A stretch of 64,000 bases of DNA from Alcaligenes aquatilis (GTDB taxonomy: Bacteria; Pseudomonadota; Gammaproteobacteria; Burkholderiales; Burkholderiaceae_B): contig NZ_CP022390.1 of NCBI RefSeq assembly GCF_003076515.1, positions 2,294,001-2,358,000 of the forward strand, read 5' to 3'. The position numbers and the translations under genes are program-made. Positions 37,463-46,118 of this stretch are shown here, piece after piece (positions within the stretch are counted from its first letter, which is position 1; each line of letters begins with the position of its first letter). The notes under the pieces were generated by a model. The model worked only from the letters and a program-made list of their open reading frames with translations. It was not told the origin of the DNA and searched no databases.

Positions 37463-39376
37463 TTAAGCAACTGGCGTTGTCGCCGCGGCACCCTCGTCAT
37501 CGGCTGGTTTAGGACCAGCGGCTGGCGGCGTAGAACCGTCGGAGGAATTGCTGTCATTGCTGTTGGGCACATGAGGAGCCCGTGGTGGCAAACCTTTCAT
37601 GATGTCGTCGATCTGGTCGGCATCAATGGTTTCCCACTCCAGCAAGGCCTTGGCCATAGCATGCATCTTGTCGCTATTGTCCTCGATCAGCTTGCGGGCA
37701 ACGGCGTACTGCTCGTCGATAATCTTGCGAATCTCGGAGTCCACTTTCTGCATGGTGGCTTCGGACACGTGCGTTGTCTTGGTAACGCTGCGGCCCAGAA
37801 AGACCTCGCCTTCATTCTCGGCGTAGACAACAGGCCCCAGGGAGTCTGTCATGCCGTAGCGAGTCACGATGTCACGAGCAATTTGCGTTGCACGTTCAAA
37901 GTCGTTCGATGCGCCTGTGGTCATCTGATTCATGAACACTTCTTCAGCGATACGGCCACCGAACAGAACCGCAATCATGTTCAGCAAGCGCTCTTTGTCC
38001 ATGCTGTAGCGATCGCCTTCAGGCAATTGCATGGTGACACCCAAAGCACGACCACGAGGGATGATAGTGACTTTGTGAACCGGGTCCGTCTTGGGCAGCA
38101 TGCAAGCTACCAAGGCGTGACCGGCTTCGTGATAAGCAGTGTTGCGACGCTCTTCCTCGGGCATGATCATGGTGCGGCGTTCTGCACCCATGATGATCTT
38201 GTCCTTGGCACGCTCAAAGTCTTGCATATCCACAGTGCGACCATTACGGCGCGCGGCGAACAAGGCAGCTTCGTTAACCAGGTTGGCCAGATCAGCGCCA
38301 GAGAAACCCGGTGTACCACGAGCCAGCACCACGGCGTCCACGTTGGAGGCCAAAGGCACTTTGCGCATGTGTACTTTCAAAATCTGCTCGCGACCACGAA
38401 TGTCAGGCAAGCCAACAACGACTTGACGGTCGAAACGGCCAGGACGCAGCAAAGCGGGATCCAGTACGTCAGGACGGTTGGTAGCAGCAATAACCAATAC
38501 CCCTTGGCCGGTTTCAAAACCGTCCATTTCGACCAGCAACTGGTTCAGGGTCTGTTCGCGTTCGTCGTTACCACCGCCCAGACCTGCGCCACGCTGACGG
38601 CCCACAGCATCGATTTCGTCGATAAAGATGATGCAAGGCGATTGCTTCTTGGCTGTCTCGAACATGTCACGCACACGCGATGCGCCCACACCTACAAACA
38701 TTTCCACGAAGTCGGAACCGGAAATACTGAAGAAAGGCACTTTGGCCTCGCCTGCAATGGCACGTGCCAGCAAGGTTTTACCAGTACCAGGCGAACCGAC
38801 CATCAAGATGCCACGCGGGATACGACCACCCAGACGCTGGAAGCGGGTGGGATCACGCAGAAAATCCACCAGCTCCTGCACATCTTCCTTGGCTTCATCG
38901 CAGCCAGCCACATCCGCAAAAGTAACAGGATTGGTATTTTCGTCCAGCAAGCGCGCACGCGATTTGCCAAAACTGAATGCCCCACCCTTACCACCACCTT
39001 GCATCTGACGCATGAAGAACACCCAAACGCCAATCAAAAGCAGCATGGGGAACCAGGAGATGAACAGACTGGTCAGAAAAGAGGGCTCTTCGCGGGCTTT
39101 GCCCGATACCTGCACACCGGATTTCACCAGCTCAGGCACCATCCACAGGTCACCGGGGGACGTCAGCGTGTAGCTGCGGCCAGAGTCCGGCGTGACATGC
39201 AGGGTATCGCCCTGAATATCTACCTTGCTGATGCGACCAGAACGGGCATCATTCATGAATTGCGTATAAGTGACGCCATCAGTGGCTGGTGGCCGGCCGT
39301 CAAACTGCTTGAAAACAGTAAACAGCACCAGCGCAATAACCATCCAGATCGCGACTTTGGAAAACGAATTGTTCAA
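37463..39376 (-). CDS. ftsH: ATP-dependent zinc metalloprotease FtsH
   Basis: FtsH is a membrane-anchored hexameric AAA+ protease that degrades misassembled membrane proteins and regulators such as LpxC. The start is placed at a TTG codon (39376): AGGAG lies 7 nt upstream and translation then begins with the highly conserved [10 protein letters not shown]. The ATG at 39409 would add 11 non-conserved residues. The 637-residue product has two N-terminal membrane segments, Walker A GSPGTGKT (194-201), IDAVGRQRG, the second region of homology and the zinc site HEAGH near residue 415. The tail is Ser/Pro/Ala-rich. It lies 107 bp downstream of rlmE. Confidence 0.96.
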   Translation of the reverse strand: MNNSFSKVAIWMVIALVLFTVFKQFDGRPPATDGVTYTQFMNDARSGRISKVDIQGDTLHVTPDSGRSYTLTSPGDLWMVPELVKSGVQVSGKAREEPSFLTSLFISWFPMLLLIGVWVFFMRQMQGGGKGGAFSFGKSRARLLDENTNPVTFADVAGCDEAKEDVQELVDFLRDPTRFQRLGGRIPRGILMVGSPGTGKTLLARAIAGEAKVPFFSISGSDFVEMFVGVGASRVRDMFETAKKQSPCIIFIDEIDAVGRQRGAGLGGGNDEREQTLNQLLVEMDGFETGQGVLVIAATNRPDVLDPALLRPGRFDRQVVVGLPDIRGREQILKVHMRKVPLASNVDAVVLARGTPGFSGADLANLVNEAALFAARRNGRTVDMQDFERAKDKIIMGAERRTMIMPEEERRNTAYHEAGHALVACMLPKTDPVHKVTIIPRGRALGVTMQLPEGDRYSMDKERLLNMIAVLFGGRIAEEVFMNQMTTGASNDFERATQIARDIVTRYGMTDSLGPVVYAENEGEVFLGRSVTKTTHVSEATMQKVDSEIRKIIDEQYAVARKLIEDNSDKMHAMAKALLEWETIDADQIDDIMKGLPPRAPHVPNSNDSNSSDGSTPPAAGPKPADDEGAAATTPVA

Positions 39377-39483
39377 AGCCAATCTCCTGCGATTGCGATA
39401 ACTTGCCAAATACGCTTACACGTACCTGAACAAGCGCCATACATAGTTCATTCTACCCGATTCGAGGGCCAGCAAGTCATAAA

Positions 39484-40122
39484 TTACCTGCCCTTCAAGC
39501 CTCGGGCAACGAGAAAGGTTTCGGCGGATTTATCGCGCGAAGCCTTGGGTTTACGCTCGACGACTCTGACAAAATTCTGCTTGAAAGATTCCACGATCTG
39601 GGAAAACCCGCTGCCATGGAAGGCTTTGACGATCAGCACACCTTCATCGGTCAGATGCTGCAGGGCAAATTCCTGTGCCAGCTCGCATAAATGCTGGATG
39701 CGGGCGGAATCGGCCGATGCCACACCCGACAAGTTGGGGGCCATATCTGAAATCACAAGGTCTACAGCTGCACCCTTCAAGGAATCTTGCAATTGCTCCA
39801 GTACCGAGTCCTCGCGAAAATCGCCTTGCATGAACTCTACCCCGGCAATTGGTTCCATTTCCAATATGTCCAGTGCGATAATGCGACCATTGAGCACGCC
39901 ACCGGGGCCGACCATGCGCTCACGTATCAGCTGCGACCAACTGCCCGGTGTAGACCCCAAGTCCACCACCACCTTGCCCTGAACCTGAATCTTCTCCAGA
40001 TCCAATATTTCACTGAGTTTGAAGGCCGCGCGCGCGCGATACCCCTTTTGTTGCGCCAATTTGACGTAAGGGTCATTTATATGCTGCTGAACCCACTCTT
40101 TAGAGAATTTTTTCTTGGCCAT
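39484..40122 (-). CDS. rlmE: 23S rRNA (uridine-2'-O)-methyltransferase RlmE
   Basis: RlmE (FtsJ/RrmJ) methylates U2552 of 23S rRNA on the 50S subunit. The 212-residue Rossmann protein has SAM-binding [13 protein letters not shown] near residue 53 and the catalytic-tetrad segments with [16 protein letters not shown] and [13 protein letters not shown]. It starts 17 bp from the divergent yhbY start, so any promoter must lie inside one of the two coding regions. ftsH follows downstream, as in E. coli. Confidence 0.96.
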   Translation of the reverse strand: MAKKKFSKEWVQQHINDPYVKLAQQKGYRARAAFKLSEILDLEKIQVQGKVVVDLGSTPGSWSQLIRERMVGPGGVLNGRIIALDILEMEPIAGVEFMQGDFREDSVLEQLQDSLKGAAVDLVISDMAPNLSGVASADSARIQHLCELAQEFALQHLTDEGVLIVKAFHGSGFSQIVESFKQNFVRVVERKPKASRDKSAETFLVARGLKGR

Positions 40123-40139
40123 TCCCGTACAATCTCTTT

Positions 40140-40736
40140 ATGCCAAAACTCAACCTTACACCTCATGAGCGCAGCGAACTTCGTGCTGCTGCTCACGCTC
40201 TGCGCCCAGTTGTCCTGATTGGAGACAATGGCCTGACCGACGCCGTGATCAAAGAGATCACCGTCCACCTGCAGGCCCACCAGCTCATCAAGATCCGTGT
40301 GGCCGGTGATGACCGTCAGGCTCGTCTGACCATGTTAGAACAAATCTGCGATGCGCTCGATGCTGCCCCTATTCATCATCTGGGCAAAATCCTGACCATC
40401 TACAGACCCAATATTGAACGCCCCCCTGTTTTGGGAGCGCCTGTAGAAAAACCAACCCGTGCGGTGCGTAAACCCTCGGAGCCCTATACGCCCAAGAAAC
40501 TGGCCGCTTCCGGTGTCCAGCGGACTCGCGGCACAGAGCGTGCCCGCCGTGCAGAAATGAAAGCTGAACGCAGCAGCACCCAGGAGAAAAAAGCCTCGGC
40601 CGCACCGCGCAGCGTTCAAAAGTTCTCGACGGGCAAACCGGCTGCTGCGCCTCGTAGCAATACCAACCGTCCTGGCAGTGCCATGTCCTTGCGGGCTGGC
40701 GCACGTCGCGGACTGGGTGGTTCGGGCAAACGCTAA
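40140..40736 (+). CDS. yhbY: YhbY-type CRM-domain RNA-binding protein with basic tail
   Basis: The first 95 residues form a CRS1-YhbY (CRM) domain (LRAAAHALRPVVLIGDNGLTDAVIKEI, HQLIKIRVAGDD, ILTIYRPN) that binds pre-50S ribosomes in E. coli. About 100 more residues follow, rich in Arg, Lys, Ala and Ser and probably disordered, ending in GLGGSGKR. E. coli YhbY has only the CRM domain. A TACAAT hexamer (40128-40133) ends 6 nt before the ATG and no ribosome binding site is visible, so a leaderless message is possible. It is divergent from rlmE. Confidence 0.92.
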   Translation: MPKLNLTPHERSELRAAAHALRPVVLIGDNGLTDAVIKEITVHLQAHQLIKIRVAGDDRQARLTMLEQICDALDAAPIHHLGKILTIYRPNIERPPVLGAPVEKPTRAVRKPSEPYTPKKLAASGVQRTRGTERARRAEMKAERSSTQEKKASAAPRSVQKFSTGKPAAAPRSNTNRPGSAMSLRAGARRGLGGSGKR

Positions 40737-40750
40737 ACTGCCGTAAATTA

Positions 40751-40787
40751 TAAGGCCCCCGCACGATGTACAGGGGCCTTTCTTTTG
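40751..40787 (+). terminator. Intrinsic terminator after yhbY
   Basis: The stem AAGGCCCC / GGGGCCTT with a 14-nt loop is followed by TCTTTT. It lies between the convergent yhbY and greA genes. Confidence 0.82.
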
Positions 40788-40832
40788 CGCGCTTGACGGA
40801 GCAGCAGAACAAGTCTGCTGCTCAAGGCAAGA

Positions 40833-41309
40833 TCACACGTAGTTGACCGTCAGAATTTCGTATTCACGAATACCGGCGGGCGCCTTGACCTCGACCACAT
40901 CCCCTTCTGTCTTGCCAATCAAGGCACGAGCCACAGGACTGGAAATGGAGATCTTGTTGGCGCGAATGTCGGCCTCCACATCGCCGACGATCTGGTAAGT
41001 CACGGTATTGCCGGACTCCAGGTCCTCGATCTCGACGGTTGCACCAAACACGATGCGGCCATCAGCTTCCAGCGTGGCCGGTTCGATAATCTGGGCATTG
41101 GACAAAGTGCCTTCCAGCTCGGCAATGCGGCCTTCGATAAAGCCCTGACGCTCACGCGCAGCATCGTACTCGGCGTTTTCGGACAAATCGCCTTGTGCTC
41201 GCGCCTCGGCGATAGCGTTAATTACATCTGGGCGTTCCACCGTCTTGAGGCGGTGTAATTCAACTTGCAAACGTTGTGCGCCCTGCGCAGTCAATGGGAT
41301 CGCAGACAT
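40833..41309 (-). CDS. greA: Transcription elongation factor GreA
   Basis: GreA stimulates RNA polymerase to cleave backtracked transcripts. From ATG 41309 (MSAIPLTAQGAQRL) it has the standard 158 residues, with AGGA 7 nt upstream; the frame extends 26 codons further up through the leader hairpin. The coiled-coil tip has DLSENAEYDAARERQ with the acidic residues needed for catalysis. The C-terminal FKBP-like domain contains ISISSPVARALIGKTEGD. In many relatives greA follows carB; here an extra group of genes separates them. Confidence 0.96.
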   Translation of the reverse strand: MSAIPLTAQGAQRLQVELHRLKTVERPDVINAIAEARAQGDLSENAEYDAARERQGFIEGRIAELEGTLSNAQIIEPATLEADGRIVFGATVEIEDLESGNTVTYQIVGDVEADIRANKISISSPVARALIGKTEGDVVEVKAPAGIREYEILTVNYV

Positions 41310-41329
41310 AGTATTCCTGCTTAACAAGT

Positions 41330-41355
41330 AAAAGACGCTCCGTAGCGGGAGCGCC
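41330..41355 (-). terminator. Terminator-like hairpin in the greA leader
   Basis: On the minus strand GGCGCTCC-CGCTAC-GGAGCGTC forms an 8-bp stem (one G-U pair) with a 6-nt loop, followed at once by TTTTACTT. It lies about 20-45 nt before the greA start codon. Position and shape are those of an attenuator. No gene ends just upstream that would need it: the uraA terminator is already at 41519-41546. Confidence 0.65.
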
Positions 41356-41518
41356 TGGAAGATAGGGGGATAACGATGATGGGACAAACAATCAAACAGG
41401 TTGAATCGGCCGACTTGAAAGTCCTGCTGACCCTACAGCGCACATTCAAACACACTGCTCAAGCCAAACCTGCCGGCTGCCCCAATATGGCTTTTCCGAC
41501 ACAGTGAAATTCTGTGGC

Positions 41519-41546
41519 AGAAAAAAACCCCGCGAAGAACCGGGGT
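41519..41546 (-). terminator. Intrinsic terminator of the uraA-type gene
   Basis: On the minus strand ACCCCGG-loop-CGGGGT is followed by seven T. It lies 170 bp after the permease stop codon. Confidence 0.88.
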
Positions 41547-41716
41547 GTGAGAGCTATTGTCGGCAAACTGCCTGAAAATAGCAAGCCCCTGGAACTCCTG
41601 TGCATAAAAACAGAAGTCGGCAGGGGCGGCTGTTTACAACAAGCTGCCGCACAGCAACTGGCGAAGGAACAATCCCCTTGTCCAGCCCGAGCCAGCATGG
41701 ATCAACATTGGGACGA
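41547..41716 (-). other. Long structured 3' trailer of the permease gene
   Basis: These 170 nt lie between the permease stop and its terminator. They can fold into paired arms: GCGGC/GCCGC at about 41625-41650, and CAGGGGC at 41617-41623 with GCCCCTG at 41584-41590 enclosing CTGT/ACAG. No coding frame is convincing. The whole greA-permease gap (41310-41716) therefore holds a leader hairpin, a terminator and this trailer. A 3'-UTR-derived small RNA is possible. Confidence 0.4.
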
Positions 41717-43042
41717 CTACACCATGTTCTGGCGACGGCCTCGCAGCAAAGCGTGCAGCAAAATAGCACCAAAGGTGGCACAACCGATACCATCCAGACG
41801 GATAACACCGAACTGCAAGGAGAAGTTACCAGCCCCCAGAATCAAGGTGACGGCCGCGACCAGCAAATTACGGTTGTCGCTGAAATCCACCTGATTCACC
41901 ACCCAGATACGCGCACCAGCAATGGTAATCAAACCAAATACGACGATGGACATGCCACCGAGCACAGGGCCGGGGATGGACTGGATGACGGCGCCGAACT
42001 TGGGCGAGAAGCCCAGGAAAATGGCGATCACCGCCGCAAAGGCAAACACCAGCGTGGAGTAGATGCGGGTAGCGGCCATCACGCCGATATTTTCAGCATA
42101 GGTTGTCACGCCGGTACCACCTACCGAGCCAGACAGCATGGTGGCCACGCCATCACCCACAAAGGCACGACCCAGATAACCATCCAGGTCCTGACCGGTC
42201 ATGGCACTAACCGCCTTGATGTGCCCCAGGTTCTCGGCCACCAGAATAATGGCGACCGGCACAATCACCGTCATGGCGTGGGCCTGGAATACAGGGGCGG
42301 AAAAACTGGGCAGCCCCAACCAGGCGGCTTGAGCAACAGGAGCAAAGTTGATCGCCGTGCCGTAGCCCATCACATTGGTAAATACCCAATACAGCACGCA
42401 GGCCAAAGCCAGACCCACCAGAATCAACAGGCGCTGGGCAAGCCCACGGGTATAGACCGCAATACCACCCACACACAACACGGTCATCAAGGCCATCATG
42501 GAATCGAAGGTGCCGCTCCCCATGGCGCCCTTGGCAGCGATGGGTGCCAGATTCAGGCCAATCACCGCCACGATCGATCCGGTGACAACAGGAGGCATCC
42601 AGTGGTTGATCAAACGCGCTGCTCCACCCTGAGTGCGGGCATTGAATACCCAGACCAGAACACCGATCAAGGTGTAGACCAGACCGCAGATAATAATGGC
42701 CCCCAAGGCCACACCGATATTGGGATTGGGGCCACTGCCGGCATAGCCGGTAACGGCAATCACACCACCGATAAATGCAAAGCTGGAACCCAGGTAGCTG
42801 GGAACCCGGCCACCGACAAACACAAAGAAAATCAGCGTACCAATACCGGACATCAAGATGGCCAGATTGGGATCAAAGCCCATCAACAAAGGGGCCAGAA
42901 TGGTGGAGCCAAACATGGCCACCACGTGCTGAGCACCCATGGCAATGTTTTGCGGCGTGGCCAAACACTCGTCGGGCTGCACGACCGCACCGGGTTCGCT
43001 GCCGGATACACGGCGCCAACGCGGAAAGTAAGACTGAGACAT
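41717..43042 (-). CDS. NCS2-family nucleobase permease (uracil/xanthine type)
   Basis: NCS2 proteins are inner membrane proton symporters for uracil or purines. The 441-residue protein has about 14 hydrophobic segments, QHVVAMFGSTILAPLLMGFDPNLA near the N-terminus, the family motif region with Glu in AENLGHIKAVS, GDGVATMLSGSVGGTGVTTYAENIGV, and GGMSIVVFGLITIAGARI. The Phe-Gly-Ser and TTYAENIG segments point to the uracil (UraA/RutG) branch rather than xanthine or urate carriers. It has its own promoter and terminator. The ribosome binding site is weak. Confidence 0.88.
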   Translation of the reverse strand: MSQSYFPRWRRVSGSEPGAVVQPDECLATPQNIAMGAQHVVAMFGSTILAPLLMGFDPNLAILMSGIGTLIFFVFVGGRVPSYLGSSFAFIGGVIAVTGYAGSGPNPNIGVALGAIIICGLVYTLIGVLVWVFNARTQGGAARLINHWMPPVVTGSIVAVIGLNLAPIAAKGAMGSGTFDSMMALMTVLCVGGIAVYTRGLAQRLLILVGLALACVLYWVFTNVMGYGTAINFAPVAQAAWLGLPSFSAPVFQAHAMTVIVPVAIILVAENLGHIKAVSAMTGQDLDGYLGRAFVGDGVATMLSGSVGGTGVTTYAENIGVMAATRIYSTLVFAFAAVIAIFLGFSPKFGAVIQSIPGPVLGGMSIVVFGLITIAGARIWVVNQVDFSDNRNLLVAAVTLILGAGNFSLQFGVIRLDGIGCATFGAILLHALLRGRRQNMV

Positions 43043-43083
43043 AGAGGGTTCCAGAGAAGGAAGAAAGAAATACAGCGCAATTC

Positions 43084-43111
43084 GTTATACGTTGGCCCAG
43101 CACACCTGCAA
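43084..43111 (-). promoter_or_regulatory. Promoter of the NCS2 permease gene
   Basis: On the minus strand TTGCAA-type -35 (43111-43106), 16 bp, TATAAC (43089-43084), about 40 bp before the start codon. A perfect 8-bp inverted repeat lies 16 bp further upstream (43127-43160). Confidence 0.55.
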
Positions 43112-43126
43112 GAGACTGGCCGATTC

Positions 43127-43160
43127 GTTGAGGCATGATTTTAAACGTGAAAGCCTCAAC
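43127..43160. promoter_or_regulatory. Inverted repeat upstream of the permease promoter
   Basis: GTTGAGGC and GCCTCAAC are perfect complements separated by 18 AT-rich bp. Placed upstream of the -35, it could be a regulator site. The remainder of the 320-bp divergent gap to the phosphatase gene shows no gene; TTGACT at 43289 is a possible -35 for that gene without a matching -10. Confidence 0.4.
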
Positions 43161-43362
43161 AAGGCACCTGAAAATAAGGCGGTAAGCGGTAAACCCCAAC
43201 ATAGAGCTGGCAGGTGAACATGCCCAAACGCCTTTGAGCCTCGATGTTCGTGTTATATGCGATATATACCCAGTCTATCTGCCTGCGCTTGACTGGCCCA
43301 TTACAATAGACAATCAGCCTGCCTTTGGCAGTCCGATTCCCTAGCAGAGTGATTACACCAGC

Positions 43363-44001
43363 ATGAGTACGTCTATTTGTCTGATCCGCCACGGTGAAAC
43401 CGCCTGGAATGCCGTACGCCGTTTACAAGGCTGGCAGGATATAGAACTGAACGAGACCGGCCGCGAACAGGCCCGTGCCCTGCAAAACTACCTGAGGTCC
43501 CCGGCGTTTTGCCTGCCTGTGGACGCCGTCATCAGCAGTGATCTACAACGCGCCTCGGAGACGGCGGCGATTGCCTGTCAGCACTGGGAGATTGAAATTC
43601 AGCAAATCCGAGGACTGCGCGAGCGCGGCTTTGGCACACTGGAAGGCCAGGCCTGGGATGCAGTAGGCCGCCATGGCCCGGATCAGCCCGACGATAGCGT
43701 CGATATCGACTACGCCGTGGAAGGGGGCGAATCGCTACGCCAGTTTCAAACTCGGGTACTGGGATGTTTTGAAGGACTGGCCCAGGCGCATGCTGGCAAG
43801 AGCCTGCTGGTGTTTGCACATGGTGGCGTTATTGATATGGTCTGGCGCAAGCTGAACCAGCAGGCACTCGGTGCCAAGCGTACTCACGCAATTCTGAATA
43901 CCAGCCTGAATTTCTTCAACATTGATGCAGACTTAAACTGGAGCTGTACCTTGTGGGGCCAGTTGCCGCATCTGGACACGGCACTGGACGAGCAAACCTA
44001 A
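43363..44001 (+). CDS. Histidine phosphatase family protein (phosphoglycerate mutase-like)
   Basis: The 212-residue protein has the phospho-His motif RHGET at residues 9-13, the second conserved region SSDLQRASETA, acidic ERGFGTLEGQ, and the C-terminal catalytic FAHGG. The fold is shared by cofactor-dependent phosphoglycerate mutases and broad phosphatases such as CobC, PhoE and GpmB. The short length points to a phosphatase or GpmB-like enzyme rather than glycolytic GpmA. No cobalamin genes are nearby, so the substrate stays open. Confidence 0.87.
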   Translation: MSTSICLIRHGETAWNAVRRLQGWQDIELNETGREQARALQNYLRSPAFCLPVDAVISSDLQRASETAAIACQHWEIEIQQIRGLRERGFGTLEGQAWDAVGRHGPDQPDDSVDIDYAVEGGESLRQFQTRVLGCFEGLAQAHAGKSLLVFAHGGVIDMVWRKLNQQALGAKRTHAILNTSLNFFNIDADLNWSCTLWGQLPHLDTALDEQT

Positions 44002-44018
44002 ACCATGCATCGCCATGA

Positions 44019-44072
44019 TCAGGCTGGTATCTGCAGATCGGATCAGCTGCAGCGTTCGATAAACCAGCCTGA
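44019..44072. repeat. Long perfect inverted repeat after the phosphatase gene
   Basis: TCAGGCTGGT and ACCAGCCTGA are perfect 10-bp arms enclosing 34 nt that contain two CTGCAG sites able to pair with each other. It starts 18 bp after the stop codon. No U-tract follows on either strand, so it is not a normal intrinsic terminator. Confidence 0.7.
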
Positions 44073-44198
44073 GACTTGTGCGGAGTCCTGTCCGCCTGAC
44101 TCACCTCATCAGTTCCTGACAGTGTCTCCAGCGCCACGCCCGCAAGCTTTATCCTTACGATAGCGACGGCCCTATACCAAGAAGAGCCACAGGCACTC

Positions 44199-44240
44199 TT
44201 GCGGTTGCGGTTGCGGTTGCGGTTGCGGTTGCGGTTGCGG
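44199..44240. repeat. Hexanucleotide tandem repeat (TTGCGG, 7 copies)
   Basis: Seven perfect copies lie in the 300-bp gap between the convergent phosphatase and SDR genes. Apart from this and the inverted repeat at 44019-44072, the gap shows nothing recognisable. Confidence 0.95.
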
Positions 44241-44301
44241 CCAGAAGCATAGCCACGCTGAAGCCAACAAGGACTTCAAAAATCAGCTACAGGGGCAATG
44301 A

Positions 44302-45072
44302 TCAACTTTTTTTATTAAGTCGCGGCTTGCGCGGCGCCCGACGAGCCAGACGGTCATACAGCCAATTAGGCAAAAGACGCATCAGGCGCGAGACAAGTCC
44401 CATCTGCCACGGAATGACTCGATAGGATACGCCCTGCTCGATGGTCTTGCGGGCTTTGCGGGCAAAGTCCTCAGCAGGCATCAAAAACGGCATGGAGTAA
44501 GGATTATGCGCCGTCATGGCCGTGCGGATATAGCCGGGGGTAATGGTGACAACAGATACCCCGTGCACAGACAGTTCCAGTCGCAGGCTCTCGCAATAGG
44601 CAATGACAGCCGCCTTGGAGCTGCTATAAGCTCCCGCACCAGGCAGGCCACGAATACCCGCCACGCTGGCAATACCCACCAAGGTCCCCTTCCCTGCGGC
44701 TTTCATGGTGCCGATAAAGGGTTCAAAGGTCGCCACCATGGCCAGCAGATTCGTATCCACAATGGCTTTGAAAACCGCGAAATCCTCGGCTTCCTCCGTC
44801 AAGGTGCCCGCGCTGATCCCCGCACTGGCAATAACCACATCAATCTTTTGCCCAGTGAACTGTAAAAAGTCCTGAGCGGCCAGATGCAAAGCGTCCCTGT
44901 CACGCACATCCGCCACATAAATACGGTGCTCTCCGGGCAAGCTGTCGGCCAGCGCCTGGAGTTCTTCCTGACGTCTCCCCAGCAAACCCAGGCAGGCACC
45001 TTGAGCCGCGTACTCCTGGGCCAGCGCTTTACCTAAACCGCTGCTGGCACCCGTAATAAAGACCGTTTGCAT
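44302..45072 (-). CDS. Short-chain dehydrogenase/reductase
   Basis: This 256-residue classical SDR has the cofactor motif TGASSGLG at residues 6-13, ASAGIS (NNAG equivalent) and the catalytic Ser and Tyr/Lys in GIASVAG and YSSSKAAV. The substrate loop is variable. The C-terminal 40 residues are basic (LARRAPRKPRLNKKS) and include an amphipathic stretch, suggesting membrane association. The substrate is unknown. It lies 19 bp after the LpxO-like gene in the same direction, so the pair may act together on lipids. Confidence 0.85.
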   Translation of the reverse strand: MQTVFITGASSGLGKALAQEYAAQGACLGLLGRRQEELQALADSLPGEHRIYVADVRDRDALHLAAQDFLQFTGQKIDVVIASAGISAGTLTEEAEDFAVFKAIVDTNLLAMVATFEPFIGTMKAAGKGTLVGIASVAGIRGLPGAGAYSSSKAAVIAYCESLRLELSVHGVSVVTITPGYIRTAMTAHNPYSMPFLMPAEDFARKARKTIEQGVSYRVIPWQMGLVSRLMRLLPNWLYDRLARRAPRKPRLNKKS

Positions 45073-45091
45073 CTCTGGCTGCGCCCGATTA

Positions 45092-45988
45092 TTACAGGAA
45101 GATCAAGGCAGCAATACCCAGCACCAGCAGCCATTTAAGGATGTAGTACAGGGTTTCGTTCTTTTTCTTGATGGCCTTGCCGAAACGACGTACCGCGTAG
45201 ACTGTACCAAAAATACGGTTGATACCGCCGGTACGGTCGCCTTCCTGGTTCGGAGCGGCAGCAGCACGCAATAAGAAACCACCCACGGCGTGGTTTATGG
45301 CTTGTGCCCAGCGATAACGCATGGGACGCTCTACGTCCGCAAACAAAATAATACGGTTCTGATCCGTTTTGTTTTCAGCGTAGTGAATAAAGGTTTCATC
45401 AAACACCACGGCTTCACCGTCACGCCAGTGATATCTCTGGCCGTCCACTTCGATATAGCAATCCGGGCTATTGGGCGTCATCAAGCCCATATGAAAGCGC
45501 AGCGAACCCGCGTAAGGGTCGCGGTGGCGCGGCAAACGGGCACCCGGCGGCAAAGAGGTGAACATCGCTGCCTTGATCGACGGAATATCCTTGAGCAGGC
45601 GAGTCGTCACCGGGCACAGCTCACGCGCCGAAGGGTGGTCGGCGTCATACCACTTCAGGTAAAAACGCGTCCAGCCGGTTTTGAAAAAAGAGTTAAAGCC
45701 CGCATCGTTGTACTTGTCAGAGGCCTTGATATGGCCTTCACCAAATAGCTGCTCGGCCTCGGCACGGATTTCGTCGCAGTGCTCGAGCAACTTGTTTAGC
45801 TCGGGAAAGTGTTTCAAATCCAGATACGGCTCATTGGGCACTGCCGAAAAACCATACATGAAGACATTCAAAGGGGCCGTGAACGTGGAATGGTCCAGCA
45901 ACTGGCGGGAAAAGCGGTGCCTGACTCGACCCCTGAAGTGCACAATAACCGTGCACACAATGAACAAGGCAAGAATGAACCATTTCAC
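45092..45988 (-). CDS. lpxO: LpxO-like aspartyl/asparaginyl beta-hydroxylase family protein
   Basis: LpxO is a membrane-bound Fe(II)/2-oxoglutarate oxygenase that hydroxylates a lipid A acyl chain. The start is a GTG at 45988: GGAG is 8 nt upstream and the protein then begins VKWFILALF, directly at its membrane anchor, giving 298 residues. The ATG at 46051 would add 21 unlikely residues. The catalytic domain has the iron motif HRDPYAGSLRFHMG and a distal His in ETFIHYAENKT. A second hydrophobic segment closes the C-terminus (YILKWLLVLGIAALIFL), as in LpxO. It is followed closely by the SDR. Confidence 0.85.
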   Translation of the reverse strand: MKWFILALFIVCTVIVHFRGRVRHRFSRQLLDHSTFTAPLNVFMYGFSAVPNEPYLDLKHFPELNKLLEHCDEIRAEAEQLFGEGHIKASDKYNDAGFNSFFKTGWTRFYLKWYDADHPSARELCPVTTRLLKDIPSIKAAMFTSLPPGARLPRHRDPYAGSLRFHMGLMTPNSPDCYIEVDGQRYHWRDGEAVVFDETFIHYAENKTDQNRIILFADVERPMRYRWAQAINHAVGGFLLRAAAAPNQEGDRTGGINRIFGTVYAVRRFGKAIKKKNETLYYILKWLLVLGIAALIFL

Positions 45989-46070
45989 GACATGATCTCC
46001 AAAGAAGAAAACTTCTGCGCTGTGCTGGCCTTGGCCTGCGTGCTGCCCCATGGCCTTGTCTGATACACGA

Positions 46071-46103
46071 ATAAAAAAAGGCGCACCTTAACGGTGCGCC
46101 TTT
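46071..46103 (-). terminator. Intrinsic terminator of carAB
   Basis: On the minus strand GGCGCACC-GTTAA-GGTGCGCC is followed by seven T. It lies 16 bp after the carB stop. Confidence 0.92.
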
Positions 46104-46118
46104 CTGACATGGAGCGAC

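Noticed and set aside
37571..39982. 803-codon open frame antisense to ftsH and running into rlmE
   Set aside because: A shadow of the ftsH codon pattern. It crosses the end of one real gene into another and has no motifs or ribosome binding site.
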